DNA of 27,032 bases from assembly GCA_022360735.1 (NCBI GenBank), contig JAKSCF010000400.1, forward strand, positions 1-27,032, given 5' to 3'. The position numbers and the translations under genes are program-made. The DNA comes from Clostridia bacterium. GTDB taxonomy: Bacteria > Bacillota_A > Clostridia > Peptostreptococcales > JAAYPU01. The stretch's first letter is position 1; every line of letters begins with the position of its first letter. Below, piece by piece: positions 1 to 8,048 of the stretch. The notes beneath the pieces are model-generated. The model was not told where the DNA came from, searched no databases, and worked only from the letters and a program-made list of their open reading frames with translations.

Positions 1-1
1 A

Positions 2-142
2 GATCGAGTAATCATCGGCTGTCCCATCGGCATAGACTGTACCGTTGCGCTGATCACCGGTACCAACGATCTTACCGAAGTTGTTGAGATCAACTCCCGT
101 GCCGTCGATATTGACGGCGCGACTGTCTGACGAAATCGTACC
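2..142 (-). other. Foreign fragment: internal piece of a Gram-negative-style repeat/autotransporter-like protein (probable assembly chimera)
   Basis: Read on the minus strand from about 142 to 2, this stretch is an uninterrupted 47-codon frame. It contains phrases such as GTISSDSRAVNIDG, LNNFGKIVGTGDQRNG and VYADGTADDYSI. Alternating short beta-strand repeats of this kind (NxGxI, VxxDGTxxDxSI) are typical of large secreted or autotransporter proteins of proteobacteria; that link is from memory of the family. Composition is about 55% GC in the first 60 bases, against under 40% in the following gene. The frame stops making sense at about 140-145, exactly where the plus-strand AraC gene begins to read sensibly. 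No repeats, integrase or transposon end is visible at the join. I read it as a misjoined contig end; a real transfer scar is less likely. Confidence 0.6.
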
Positions 143-1319
143 CAAAGAAAATGATAACATCAATAATGCCATTCAAATCAATTTCCTGAACTATGCCTTA
201 GAAAAAGCCATATTATCTAACATTTCTAAGATCGACTATGAAGAGCTGATGAATATAAATATCGATAATCAGTGTTATGAAAATTATTTCGTAGCGTATG
301 GTAAAATATGCTATAACAGCGATTTGGATTATGACGTGAGCAATAGTGAATTTTTTAAGAATTTGTCTAATTTTTTTACCCCCAAAGATAATGTAAAGCA
401 AGCGATGATGATGGTTGAAAATCATCTGATTTATCTATATAACTTGAATTTTAGCACCCATAACCATAGAAAAGAGAAAGAAGAGATTATAGAGATTCTC
501 AAAAGGAATATTAAGCAATATTTTGATTTAGAAATGTACTTTGGAGTAAGCTCTACCGGTGGTCAACTTTTAGATATTCCAATGCTGGTGGATGAGGGAA
601 AGAAAGCTTGTGGAAGATGTTTTTTTAGTGAAAGCAAAATGATCCATTATCATAAAGATTTTGAAAAAATACAGGAAGTCAGCGTTAAGATAAGGCCGGA
701 TATTATAAGAGGCTATATTGATGACGGTGAGATGGACAAACTGTATGCGTATATAGATGATCGATTCGATAAGATCTATAGTACTTACAACAAGATAGGG
801 GTAAGAAAACTTTTTATAGACTTCATCAGTTTGGCTAAGATCATCCACCATGGGAAACATTCTGAAGAAGAAATGGTCAATGAAGCGAAATTCAGATATC
901 TATATTTTGATAAGCTGGCAGATTTTAATGCCATAAAAGTATATGTCAAAGACGTATATGACTTCATAGCCAGTACCAATGAAGAGGCGTATTCCTACTG
1001 CATCAATAAAAGCATTCAATATATAAAGGAAAATTATGAAAGAAACATTTCCTTAGAAGAGGTTGCTGAATATTCGCAGATCAGCAAGAGCTATTTAAGT
1101 TTACTTTTCAAGCAGGAGACAGGTATTAATTTTTCTAATTTTCTAACCAATTACAGAGTTGAAAAATGTAAAAAGTATATGCAGGAATCTCATTATAAGA
1201 TATATGAAATCGCAGAAAAAGTAGGTTTTGAAAATCCCTATTACTTCAGTAAGGTGTTTAAAGAAAAAGTAGGGATCTCTTGTAAAGAATATCAAAAGAA
1301 ATACTCTAAAGTCAGATAG
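81..1319 (+). CDS. YesN-type AraC-family response regulator, 5'-truncated
   Basis: The C-terminal ~100 residues form an AraC/XylS double helix-turn-helix: helix 1 around the EEVAEYSQISKSYLSLLFKQ segment and helix 2 around IAEKVGFENPYYFSKVFKEK. The ~190 residues before it match the linker region of YesN-like regulators. Such proteins usually run ~500 residues and begin with a CheY-like receiver domain carrying a phosphorylated Asp; none is present here. The open frame can formally start at the TTG at 81, but its first ~20 codons lie in the foreign fragment and have no ribosome site, so authentic sequence begins near 141. The 3' end is complete and stops 14 bases from the convergent sensor kinase. 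Family knowledge says YesM/YesN pairs control nearby sugar or polyol ABC operons. Its partner here is probably the kinase at 1334-3103 and its target the ABC operon, both inferred. Confidence 0.8.
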   Translation: MLRSTPVPSILTARLSDEIVPKENDNINNAIQINFLNYALEKAILSNISKIDYEELMNINIDNQCYENYFVAYGKICYNSDLDYDVSNSEFFKNLSNFFTPKDNVKQAMMMVENHLIYLYNLNFSTHNHRKEKEEIIEILKRNIKQYFDLEMYFGVSSTGGQLLDIPMLVDEGKKACGRCFFSESKMIHYHKDFEKIQEVSVKIRPDIIRGYIDDGEMDKLYAYIDDRFDKIYSTYNKIGVRKLFIDFISLAKIIHHGKHSEEEMVNEAKFRYLYFDKLADFNAIKVYVKDVYDFIASTNEEAYSYCINKSIQYIKENYERNISLEEVAEYSQISKSYLSLLFKQETGINFSNFLTNYRVEKCKKYMQESHYKIYEIAEKVGFENPYYFSKVFKEKVGISCKEYQKKYSKVR

Positions 1320-1333
1320 GATCTATTCTACTG

Positions 1334-3103
1334 TCAGCTTGCCTTGCTCTCCGGGTTACGGGTCATATGGTTTTGAAGCTTAATGTCAAGAGGCAGCTTG
1401 AAGGCAGCTGTAGTTCCTACGTTTTTAACGCTTTTTAAGAATAGACCGCAGGCTTCTCCACAATAAAACTTTATTCGATCGTCTACATTCTTGATACCTA
1501 TTTCTAGGTATTGTTTTTTACTTGGTTTTCTCTTAATAACATTTTCTAACTCTTCTTCGGTCATCCCCACACCATTGTCGGAAATAGTGATATACAAAAA
1601 ATCTTCTTCCACGCAGGCGGATATTTTGATGACGCCTGTATGGTCTATATCCTCAAATCCATGGAAAATTGCATTCTCAACGATGGGCTGCATAATGAAT
1701 TTTATCGTTTTGTATTCTAAAATATCATCAGGGATATCATATTCGATATCGAATATATCACCATATCTAAATTTTTGTATGGATATGTAGTTTTTTACAC
1801 TCTCTATTTCTTCGCTGAGAGAGACCAAAGTATCTTTTCTGGAGAAGTTATATTTTAGTAAATTGATGATAGAGGCAACCATAGAGCCTATTAAAGGTGC
1901 ATTTTGTAAAGTTGCCATCCACCTTATTGAGTCTAAAGTATTGTATAAAAAATGGGGATTGATTTGAGCTTGCAGTATCTTAAATTCCATCTCAGATTTT
2001 TGTTTTTCATTTTCTATGGTTTTGTCAATTAAGAGATTTAACCTCCTAACCATTTTATTGAAGGCAGTTGTTAATTGTCCCAGTTCGTCATTGCTTTTAA
2101 CTTCGATATTGACATATAAATTTCCCTTCTCAACCTTTTTCATATTGCTGGAAAGAATCATGATGGGCTTCGTTATAGAATACGAAAAAGCATAAGCAAA
2201 TATAGCTGTAATAATAGAAAATACAGCCATCATTTTTACCATTTGGATAAAGAGATTTTGGGTAGCTGCAAGTATATTGTTGAGAGGGTGGATACTAACG
2301 ATTTTCCAGCCGCTGTATTTAACCGTGTCGGATACAATGATGCTTTCCGTACCAAAAACCTTACCCGTAATCCTCAATCTGTTTTGTGACAATATTTCAG
2401 GGTTCTTATATATGACTTCGTCTAAATAAGAATTGAATGGAAAAGTAAATAAAGTTTCCCCTTGTGTGTCTACAACTAACATTTTATTGGAATGGGTGAC
2501 AGATGTGGTCATAATAAGCTCTCGTACATTATCATAATTGATGGCAATGATTAACAGGCCGTGATTTACATTATTTCTATAATCATATATGTGCTTGGTA
2601 TAGGTTAAAGTACGTTCATTAGATGAAGTATGGTACTTATAAGTATAAGAATCTTTAAAAATTTCATCGGGGTTACTTGGGTCCATAAAATCTTTAAAAG
2701 AAAGGATTAACGCATCATCATTGATTCCCAGATCACTGGTATAAACAATCCCATTTTGTCCTATTATATAAATCCCTTTCAAATACTCATGGAGGCTTAC
2801 GGTATTTTCCAGCATTTTATTGATACCCGCTTTATTTAAACCATCATCTGAAGACAACTCTTCGATAATATCTTCATTATTGGAAAGAAGAGCAGCTGTA
2901 TTGTTGACATAGTTTAAAAAGAACTCGATGTTATATTGGGTTTTATTGGCCAATTCTATAGAGTAGTCGATCTGGTTTTCCTCTAATGTCGTAAAAAACA
3001 AGGAAGAAAGAATATAACCGACTAATGCTAAGAAGATTAAAATAGAACAAGCATAAAACATAAATATTTTATTTCTAATGCTGAAAAATCTAAAAAATCT
3101 CAT
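1334..3103 (-). CDS. YesM-type membrane sensor histidine kinase
   Basis: 589 residues. TM1 is at about 12-36, followed by an extracellular dCache-like sensing region to about 280 and TM2 at about 288-310. A HAMP linker follows (ITKPIMILSSNMKKVEKGNL onward), then the His_kinase domain with the phosphoacceptor His384 in INPHFLYNTLDSIRWMA. The HATPase domain has an N box (PIVENAIFHGF), G1 (ISDNGVGM) and G2 (GIKNVDDRIKFYCG) motifs, so it appears catalytically intact. The ATG at 3103 follows GAGGTAATCC, an acceptable Shine-Dalgarno. In most relatives the kinase and YesN regulator are co-transcribed; here they converge with only 14 bases between stop codons, so the kinase has its own promoter facing away from the ABC operon. 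It probably senses a carbohydrate or the loaded binding protein of the neighbouring importer (inference). Confidence 0.9.
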   Translation of the reverse strand: MRFFRFFSIRNKIFMFYACSILIFLALVGYILSSLFFTTLEENQIDYSIELANKTQYNIEFFLNYVNNTAALLSNNEDIIEELSSDDGLNKAGINKMLENTVSLHEYLKGIYIIGQNGIVYTSDLGINDDALILSFKDFMDPSNPDEIFKDSYTYKYHTSSNERTLTYTKHIYDYRNNVNHGLLIIAINYDNVRELIMTTSVTHSNKMLVVDTQGETLFTFPFNSYLDEVIYKNPEILSQNRLRITGKVFGTESIIVSDTVKYSGWKIVSIHPLNNILAATQNLFIQMVKMMAVFSIITAIFAYAFSYSITKPIMILSSNMKKVEKGNLYVNIEVKSNDELGQLTTAFNKMVRRLNLLIDKTIENEKQKSEMEFKILQAQINPHFLYNTLDSIRWMATLQNAPLIGSMVASIINLLKYNFSRKDTLVSLSEEIESVKNYISIQKFRYGDIFDIEYDIPDDILEYKTIKFIMQPIVENAIFHGFEDIDHTGVIKISACVEEDFLYITISDNGVGMTEEELENVIKRKPSKKQYLEIGIKNVDDRIKFYCGEACGLFLKSVKNVGTTAAFKLPLDIKLQNHMTRNPESKAS

Positions 3104-3143
3104 GGATTACCTCTACCTTACCCTTCATACATCATATAGAAAA

Positions 3144-3153
3144 ATTATACACT
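3144..3153 (-). promoter_or_regulatory. Putative -10 region for the sensor kinase
   Basis: Minus-strand AGTGTATAAT contains a perfect TATAAT about 40 bases before the kinase start. The hexamer 17-18 bases further upstream is a poor match to TTGACA. The same 10-mer occurs at the opposite promoter (3384-3393). Confidence 0.4.
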
Positions 3154-3364
3154 TTATGGCTAAATATAAATGATATTTAAAAGAAATATTAAAAAAGCAC
3201 GCATTAATACAACGGTTGCAATATCAATATTATAGCATATATGATGAAAGCAATGCATCTGATTAAATATTAAAAATATTTCAAAAATCATAAAAATATT
3301 TTTATCATAAAAAAACGATAAATATTTCACAAAAACAAAGTATTAATTTTAGTAATATATTTCA

Positions 3365-3393
3365 TTCAATTAAAAAAAATCAGAGTGTATAAT
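3365..3393 (+). promoter_or_regulatory. Putative sigma-A promoter of the ABC/polyol operon
   Basis: A perfect TATAAT at 3388-3393 lies 17 bases after TTCAAT (3365-3370), which matches TTGACA at only 3 of 6 positions. A weak -35 with a strong -10 fits an activated promoter. Transcription would start near 3400, leaving a ~70-base leader before the ATG at 3469. Confidence 0.45.
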
Positions 3394-3468
3394 AGCCTTA
3401 AACAAGCGAGAATAATATTTCGATGAGAAAGTAATTCTCAATTCTTATGAATTTCTAAGGAGGGGAAC

Positions 3469-4890
3469 ATGAAGAAATCCAAAAGTTTCAAAATTTTTGT
3501 ATCTGTTTTAATCGTACTGGTTTTATCTTTTAATATGATGGGATGTTCAAAGCCGGTAGATGAAGCTGATTCAAGTGGCGATGCTGCACCTGCCGTAGAG
3601 GGCTTTAGCTGGGATATGGCAAGTGGTTCAACCATCAAGGTTATGTTTAATCAACACCCTTATGCTGAAGCAATCATTAAAAAGATTCCTGAATTTACAG
3701 AAGAAACAGGAATTGAAGTTGAGTATTCGCTTACCCCGGAAGAAAATTATTTTGACAAGTTGACAATAGCCCTTAACTCTCGATCAGGAGATCCTGACCT
3801 GTTTATGACAGGTGCTTATCAAATTTGGGAATATGCGCCCGCCGGATATACGGCTAATTTGGATCAATTCTTAGACGATCCTAATATGGTAGATTCAAGC
3901 TACAATGTAGGTGATTTTTATGAAGGTATCATCGGTGGACTTAGATGGAATTTAAAAGCAGGACATAAAATCGGTTCCGGTCCTCTATGGGCACTACCTT
4001 TAGGATTTGAATCCAATGTACTGGCTTACAACAAGAGAGTATTTGATGAAAAAGGTTTAAAACCGCCGACAACAATGGAAGAACTTTTCGATGTATGTGA
4101 ACAACTTAAGGAATTTGAAGGACCGGGAACTTATCCGCTGGCGATTCGCGGCGCAAGAAACTGGGGAACCATCCATCCAGGTTATATGACAACATATTCT
4201 AACTACGGTGCAGTGGATTTTACCATCGAAGATGGAAAATTAATATCTCAAGTTAATTCACCGGAAGCTGTGGCTATGACTGAAATGTGGGTTGACCTCA
4301 TCGAAGTTGGCGGAGCACCATCATGGTCAAGCTATACTTGGTATCAAGCGGGTGCAGACTTTGGAGCAGGTAAAGCGGCTATGTTGTTTGATGCTACCTG
4401 TAACGGATATTTCCAAAACCCAGAGGGTGCTTCAGAAGAAGCTGGAAATCTAGCATGGGTTGCGCCTCCACTTCCGGAAGGAAAGTCAGAAATCAATTCT
4501 AACTTATGGACCTGGTCAATGGCAATCAATGAAGCATCTAAGAACAAGACTGCAGCATGGTTGTTCTTACAATACTTTACTAGTGCAGATTATCAAAAAT
4601 GGTCTATTACCGAAGGTAACTGTGTAGACCCTCCAAGAAAATCTGTATTTGAAAGTCAAGAAGTTCAAGATGTACTTGCAAGAAATACCGGTTATATAGA
4701 AGCATTTAATGCAACCGTACCCGGAACAACCATACAATTTACACCACAGCCTCATTTCTTCCAAACAACCACTGAATGGGCTGCCACACTTCAAGATATA
4801 GTAGCCGGAAAATATGATTCGGTTCAAGATGGGATGGATCAATTAAAGGACAAGATGGATCAAATTGTAGAAGATGTAGAAGCTGAATAA
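3469..4890 (+). CDS. ABC carbohydrate-binding lipoprotein (family 1 extracellular SBP)
   Basis: 473 residues. The basic N-terminus, hydrophobic core (about 9-24) and MMGC with Cys26 form a lipoprotein signal. The lipobox is slightly atypical (Met-Met-Gly-Cys instead of Leu-Ala-Gly-Cys). The mature part has the family 1 (MalE/UgpB-like) pattern: an early FNQHPYAEAIIKKIPEFTEE strand-helix, GDPDLFMTGAYQIWEYAPAG, then GAGKAAMLFDATCNGYF and NLWTWSMAINEASKNK in the second lobe. It is anchored outside the cytoplasmic membrane and delivers substrate to the permeases encoded next. AAGGAGGGG at 3456-3465 sets the ATG at 3469. A terminator follows the gene, the usual way to make more binding protein than membrane components. 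The downstream enzymes suggest a polyol such as erythritol, threitol or a pentitol; the binding site cannot be read from sequence alone. Confidence 0.92.
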   Translation: MKKSKSFKIFVSVLIVLVLSFNMMGCSKPVDEADSSGDAAPAVEGFSWDMASGSTIKVMFNQHPYAEAIIKKIPEFTEETGIEVEYSLTPEENYFDKLTIALNSRSGDPDLFMTGAYQIWEYAPAGYTANLDQFLDDPNMVDSSYNVGDFYEGIIGGLRWNLKAGHKIGSGPLWALPLGFESNVLAYNKRVFDEKGLKPPTTMEELFDVCEQLKEFEGPGTYPLAIRGARNWGTIHPGYMTTYSNYGAVDFTIEDGKLISQVNSPEAVAMTEMWVDLIEVGGAPSWSSYTWYQAGADFGAGKAAMLFDATCNGYFQNPEGASEEAGNLAWVAPPLPEGKSEINSNLWTWSMAINEASKNKTAAWLFLQYFTSADYQKWSITEGNCVDPPRKSVFESQEVQDVLARNTGYIEAFNATVPGTTIQFTPQPHFFQTTTEWAATLQDIVAGKYDSVQDGMDQLKDKMDQIVEDVEAE

Positions 4891-4891
4891 T

Positions 4892-4963
4892 ACACATGAA
4901 ATCAGATTAGATGGAGGGTTTTCCTCCTCTAATCTGTTAAAATTGATAGGCATGTGTTTTTTT
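4892..4963 (+). terminator. Two-tier hairpin terminator/attenuator after the SBP gene
   Basis: Outer arms ACACATG (4892-4898) and CATGTGT (4951-4957) enclose an inner stem CAGATTAG/CTAATCTG (4903-4910/4929-4936), capped by GGAGG/CCTCC around a short loop, with a T-rich tail to 4963. As the rest of the transporter lies downstream on the same strand, it probably works as a partial terminator that lowers permease expression relative to the SBP, or it stabilises the SBP transcript. Confidence 0.75.
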
Positions 4964-5038
4964 AATCATTAAAAGTAAAAAAATATAAAATATGAATAAA
5001 AATGTAATTTTATAATTCAACTTTTTAAGGGTTTTGCT

Positions 5039-5100
5039 CTTGCATCCAATAGAAATGTGCAAGGAGGATCATTTCCTCCTAAGACTATCGAAGAGGAGGA
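5039..5100 (+). promoter_or_regulatory. Structured leader before the first permease: competing Shine-Dalgarno hairpins
   Basis: TCCTCCT at 5074-5080 can pair with AGGAGGA at 5062-5068, closing a 5-base loop. It can also pair with AGGAGGA at 5094-5100, the real ribosome site of the gene at 5107. A third helix, CTTGCA (5039-5044) with TGCAAG (5058-5063), overlaps the first decoy arm by two bases. Only one of the two anti-SD pairings can form at a time, so the leader could switch translation of the permease. The complementarity is directly visible; function is inference. Confidence 0.45.
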
Positions 5101-5106
5101 TTAAAA

Positions 5107-6057
5107 TTGGCAACATCAGCCAATATGATAAAAACACCAACCGATAATGAAGAGATAATAAAACAAGAAGATAATAAGATTCCTTTTTTAGTTAAGGCAA
5201 GACCGTATCTTATTATACTTCCCGCACTTCTATTAACCATAGGTATTCTATACCCTTTTGCCACCGCAATCTATTATTCGCTGACAGACTTTTCTTTCAG
5301 ATCCCTGAACTATAAGTTTATCGGCGGTAAAAACTGGTTAAATATGCTTCAGTCAAAAGACTTTTGGCATGCATGCTGGGTAACCGCTCAATACGCTATA
5401 GCGACTACAGGTACTGAAATGGTAGCAGGTTTGGGCATAGCGCTTTTATTAGTAAAAGAGAGTCGATTTACAAAAATATTGAGAATCACTTTAATATTTC
5501 CGCTTATGATAGCACCGGTTATAGCAACACTTATTTGGCAGCTGATGATCAATAATTCCGTTGGTATAGTAGAAAAATTCTTAAATATATTTGGTATTTA
5601 TAACTTTCCATGGGCATCATCCGCTTCAACCGCTTTGCTTACGGCAGCTATGATTGACTTTTGGGTCTATACACCTTTTGTTATGCTGCTTATGCTGGCA
5701 GGGCTTCAATCATTACCAAAATCACCTTATGAATCTGCAAAAATCGATGGTGGTTCACCATGGTTTACATTTAAGACATTAACATTACCGCTTCTTAAAC
5801 CCTTTATTCTGATTGCACTCATATTCAGATTGATGGCATCTATGCAGGAATACGGTATTATATTCGCTTTGACTAAGGGCGGGCCGGGAGATACGCTCAT
5901 GAATTTGTCACTCACCGGATATAATATGGGATTTGCATTTTCAAACTTAGGGAAAGCATTACCGTATCTGTTGGTGTTATGGGCTTTAATATACATAATT
6001 AGTAAGAAACTGATTGGTGCATGGCTTAAAGGACAGCGTAATGCACAAGGCAATTAA
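5107..6057 (+). CDS. ABC sugar permease, MalF/UgpA-type inner-membrane subunit
   Basis: 316 residues with about six membrane spans (near 35-56, 92-114, 124-146, 172-196, 226-248 and 280-302). The EAA loop that docks the ATPase lies around residues 207-225, with PYESAKIDGGSPWFTFKTLT followed by LPLLKP. The ~33-residue N-terminal tail is hydrophilic. It starts with TTG at 5107, seven bases after AGGAGG; no better start lies nearby, since the next ATG is in the tail without a ribosome site. It forms the transmembrane heterodimer with the product of the next gene, whose frame overlaps the spacing region by a few bases. Its expression may be limited by the upstream terminator and the anti-SD leader. 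Confidence 0.92.
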   Translation: MATSANMIKTPTDNEEIIKQEDNKIPFLVKARPYLIILPALLLTIGILYPFATAIYYSLTDFSFRSLNYKFIGGKNWLNMLQSKDFWHACWVTAQYAIATTGTEMVAGLGIALLLVKESRFTKILRITLIFPLMIAPVIATLIWQLMINNSVGIVEKFLNIFGIYNFPWASSASTALLTAAMIDFWVYTPFVMLLMLAGLQSLPKSPYESAKIDGGSPWFTFKTLTLPLLKPFILIALIFRLMASMQEYGIIFALTKGGPGDTLMNLSLTGYNMGFAFSNLGKALPYLLVLWALIYIISKKLIGAWLKGQRNAQGN

Positions 6058-6067
6058 GGAGGGAATG

Positions 6068-6898
6068 ATGGAAAATAGATTTAAAAATATGTTTAAAAAT
6101 GTATCAGCCTATACGATACTGGGCATCTACACCGTATTTGCTATTTTTCCGTTAATATGGCTGATCATCATAACATTTAAAAGCGATAATCAAATGTACA
6201 ACACTACTTTTGTTTTTACCCCTACGCTCGAAAATTATAGGATTGTATTGCTGGAAGGTACAGACTACATACAAGCATTTTTAAACAATATCATTGTAAG
6301 CGGCGGCGCAGTTCTTTTATCTTTGGTTGTAGGCGTACCGGCAGCTTATGCTTTTGCAAGATACAATTTTGCTAAAAAAGAAGATTTGGCATTTACCATA
6401 CTTTCTTTCAGATTTGCGCCTGAGATATTGGTTATATTGCCACTATTTATGATCTATCAAAAAATAGGTCTTTACGACACTTACTTCGGACTCATATGGG
6501 TTTATCAATTGATAACACTGCCCCTTTTAATCTGGGTTCTCAGAGGATACTTTGAAGATATATCCGTAGAGGTAGAGCAAGCGGCGAACTTAGATGGATA
6601 TACTTGGTATCAAGTGTTTTGGAAGATATTGGTGCCTCTCATTAAACCGGGTTTGGTGGCATCTTCACTGCTTGCCTTTATATTTGCTTGGAACAGCTTT
6701 ACTTTTCCGCTATTACTCAGTGGATTTGAAATAGAGACCGTCACCGTAGCAGCTCTTAGATACATAGGGTCTGATACCGTTCACTACGGACAGATGGCTG
6801 TAGCAGCTGCAGTAGCAGCACTTCCGGAAGTCGTATTAGCGCTTATTATTCAAAAACACCTTGTAAGAGGATTAAGTTTTGGAGCGGTTAAAGGATAA
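6068..6898 (+). CDS. ABC sugar permease, MalG/UgpE-type inner-membrane subunit
   Basis: About 277 residues from the ATG at 6068, five bases after AGGAGG (6057-6062); the ATG at 6065 is possible, and the frame is open further upstream to 6014 without a ribosome site. Six membrane spans are predicted. The ATPase-docking EAA loop begins at EVEQAANLDGYTWYQVFWKI (Glu170, Ala172-Ala173), followed by LVPLIKPG, typical of the MalG family. It begins 10 bases after the stop of the partner permease, which argues for translational coupling. It completes the membrane channel of the importer. The sequence is intact and of normal length. Confidence 0.92.
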   Translation: MENRFKNMFKNVSAYTILGIYTVFAIFPLIWLIIITFKSDNQMYNTTFVFTPTLENYRIVLLEGTDYIQAFLNNIIVSGGAVLLSLVVGVPAAYAFARYNFAKKEDLAFTILSFRFAPEILVILPLFMIYQKIGLYDTYFGLIWVYQLITLPLLIWVLRGYFEDISVEVEQAANLDGYTWYQVFWKILVPLIKPGLVASSLLAFIFAWNSFTFPLLLSGFEIETVTVAALRYIGSDTVHYGQMAVAAAVAALPEVVLALIIQKHLVRGLSFGAVKG

Positions 6899-6911
6899 GG
6901 AGAGATAAGAA

Positions 6912-8048
6912 ATGGCAAAAATTGAACTTTACAATATTACCAAAAAATTTGGAAAAACCACTGCTCTGGATAATATTAACCTAGAAGTTAACGACAAAGA
7001 ATTTTTCGTACTATTTGGACCTGCCGGGGCAGGGAAAACCACTATTTTAAAAACCATTGCCGGCGTTGAGTTTCCTGACAAAGGTGAAGTGAGGATAAGC
7101 GATGAGAACGTTAATTTGGTAGAGCCTGCAAAGAGAAATGTTTCCATGGTATTTGAAAATTATGCCCTATATCCTCACTTGACCGTATACGATAATATTG
7201 CTTCACCTATGAGAAGTCCGCTTCATAAAAAAGACGAAGCGACCATCAAAAAAGAAGTTTACCGGGTGGCTTCCATGATGAAAATAGATCATCTAATGGA
7301 TAGACTTCCCAGTCAGGTCAGCAACGGACAAAGACAGCGGACTGCTTTAGGGAGATGCTTGGTTAGAGATCCTAACGTATTTTTGATGGATGAACCCATT
7401 GCCCATCTCGATGCCAAACTGAGACATTTCATGAGGGCCGAGCTCAAAGAAATGCAAAGTGAATTTGATACTACCACTATTTATGTGACCCATGATTATA
7501 TGGAAGCCCTCAGTTTAGGCGATAGGATAGCCATTATCAATAAGGGGAAGATCCTTCAAATCGGTACCGGTGATGAAGTTTATTTAACACCTGCCAACGA
7601 ATTTGTAGCAAAGCTTATGGGTGAACCTGAAATCAATATATTTGATATTAATCTTGTTGATAACGGTAATGAAATGCAGGGGATGATGTTAGGCCAAGAC
7701 ATCGGCTATAAGATTGAAGAGGACGTAGCGGAAGTGTTGAGAGAAGGCGGCTATCAAAATATTAGAATCGGTCTTAGAGGCAATGACATCGCATACAGCT
7801 TTAATCAAGACCGTGAAGATTTTATGAAAGGCCTGGTATACAGTGTAGAACCTATAGGCAATAAAACCATACTGGTTGTGGATGTAAACGGTGAGTTGTT
7901 GAGACTCATTGCGCCAAATGATCTGCAAACCAATATCGATGATGAAATATTTGTACGCGTCAAAATGGAAAAAGCCATGTTCTTTAATGCTGACGATACT
8001 CAATACATATATCGACATAATCAAAATGAAATATTAGGGGTGAAATGA
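6912..8048 (+). CDS. ABC importer ATPase 1 (MalK/UgpC family), with atypical Q-loop and signature
   Basis: 378 residues. Walker A is GPAGAGKTT (36-44), Walker B ends FLMDEP (Asp160, Glu161), the D-loop is AHLDAK and the switch His is His194 in YVTHD. A C-terminal TOBE-like regulatory domain follows from about 235. Two features are unusual. The Q-loop Gln of MalK (position 82) is Glu82 in VFENYALYPHL, and the ABC signature is VSNGQ (136-140) instead of LSGGQ. A second, different ATPase follows at once, so the importer probably uses a heterodimer. Two-ATPase carbohydrate importers are known, for example the rhizobial glycerol system GlpSTPQV (from memory). The stop overlaps the start of the next gene, implying coupled translation and a 1:1 ratio. 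Confidence 0.92.
   Translation: MAKIELYNITKKFGKTTALDNINLEVNDKEFFVLFGPAGAGKTTILKTIAGVEFPDKGEVRISDENVNLVEPAKRNVSMVFENYALYPHLTVYDNIASPMRSPLHKKDEATIKKEVYRVASMMKIDHLMDRLPSQVSNGQRQRTALGRCLVRDPNVFLMDEPIAHLDAKLRHFMRAELKEMQSEFDTTTIYVTHDYMEALSLGDRIAIINKGKILQIGTGDEVYLTPANEFVAKLMGEPEINIFDINLVDNGNEMQGMMLGQDIGYKIEEDVAEVLREGGYQNIRIGLRGNDIAYSFNQDREDFMKGLVYSVEPIGNKTILVVDVNGELLRLIAPNDLQTNIDDEIFVRVKMEKAMFFNADDTQYIYRHNQNEILGVK

Larger units (their letters stand above)
3104..3468. other. Divergent intergenic regulatory region, very AT-rich
   Basis: 365 bases separate the kinase from the ABC binding-protein gene. It holds the two outward promoters, a 14-bp perfect AT palindrome (TAAAAATATTTTTA, 3291-3304), and two exact copies of AAATATTTCA at 3274-3283 and 3320-3329, with a one-mismatch copy at 3355-3364. 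These direct repeats lie upstream of the binding-protein promoter and could be AraC-type sites, but in DNA this AT-rich they may be chance. No open frame of interest and no convincing cre box was found. Confidence 0.5.

Noticed and set aside
120..160. Transposon or integron boundary explaining the foreign DNA at the window start
   Set aside because: No inverted repeat, target duplication, integrase or attC-like structure is visible at the join, so an assembly chimera is the simpler reading.
3245..3258. TGAAAGCAATGCAT as a CcpA cre box
   Set aside because: The left half fits, but the central CG is CA and the right half misses the conserved CA; three mismatches in AT-rich DNA are not enough to call it.
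3291..3304. Palindrome TAAAAATATTTTTA as a terminator or operator
   Set aside because: It is only A/T, has no T-run beyond itself and no supporting partner; such palindromes are expected by chance in this stretch.
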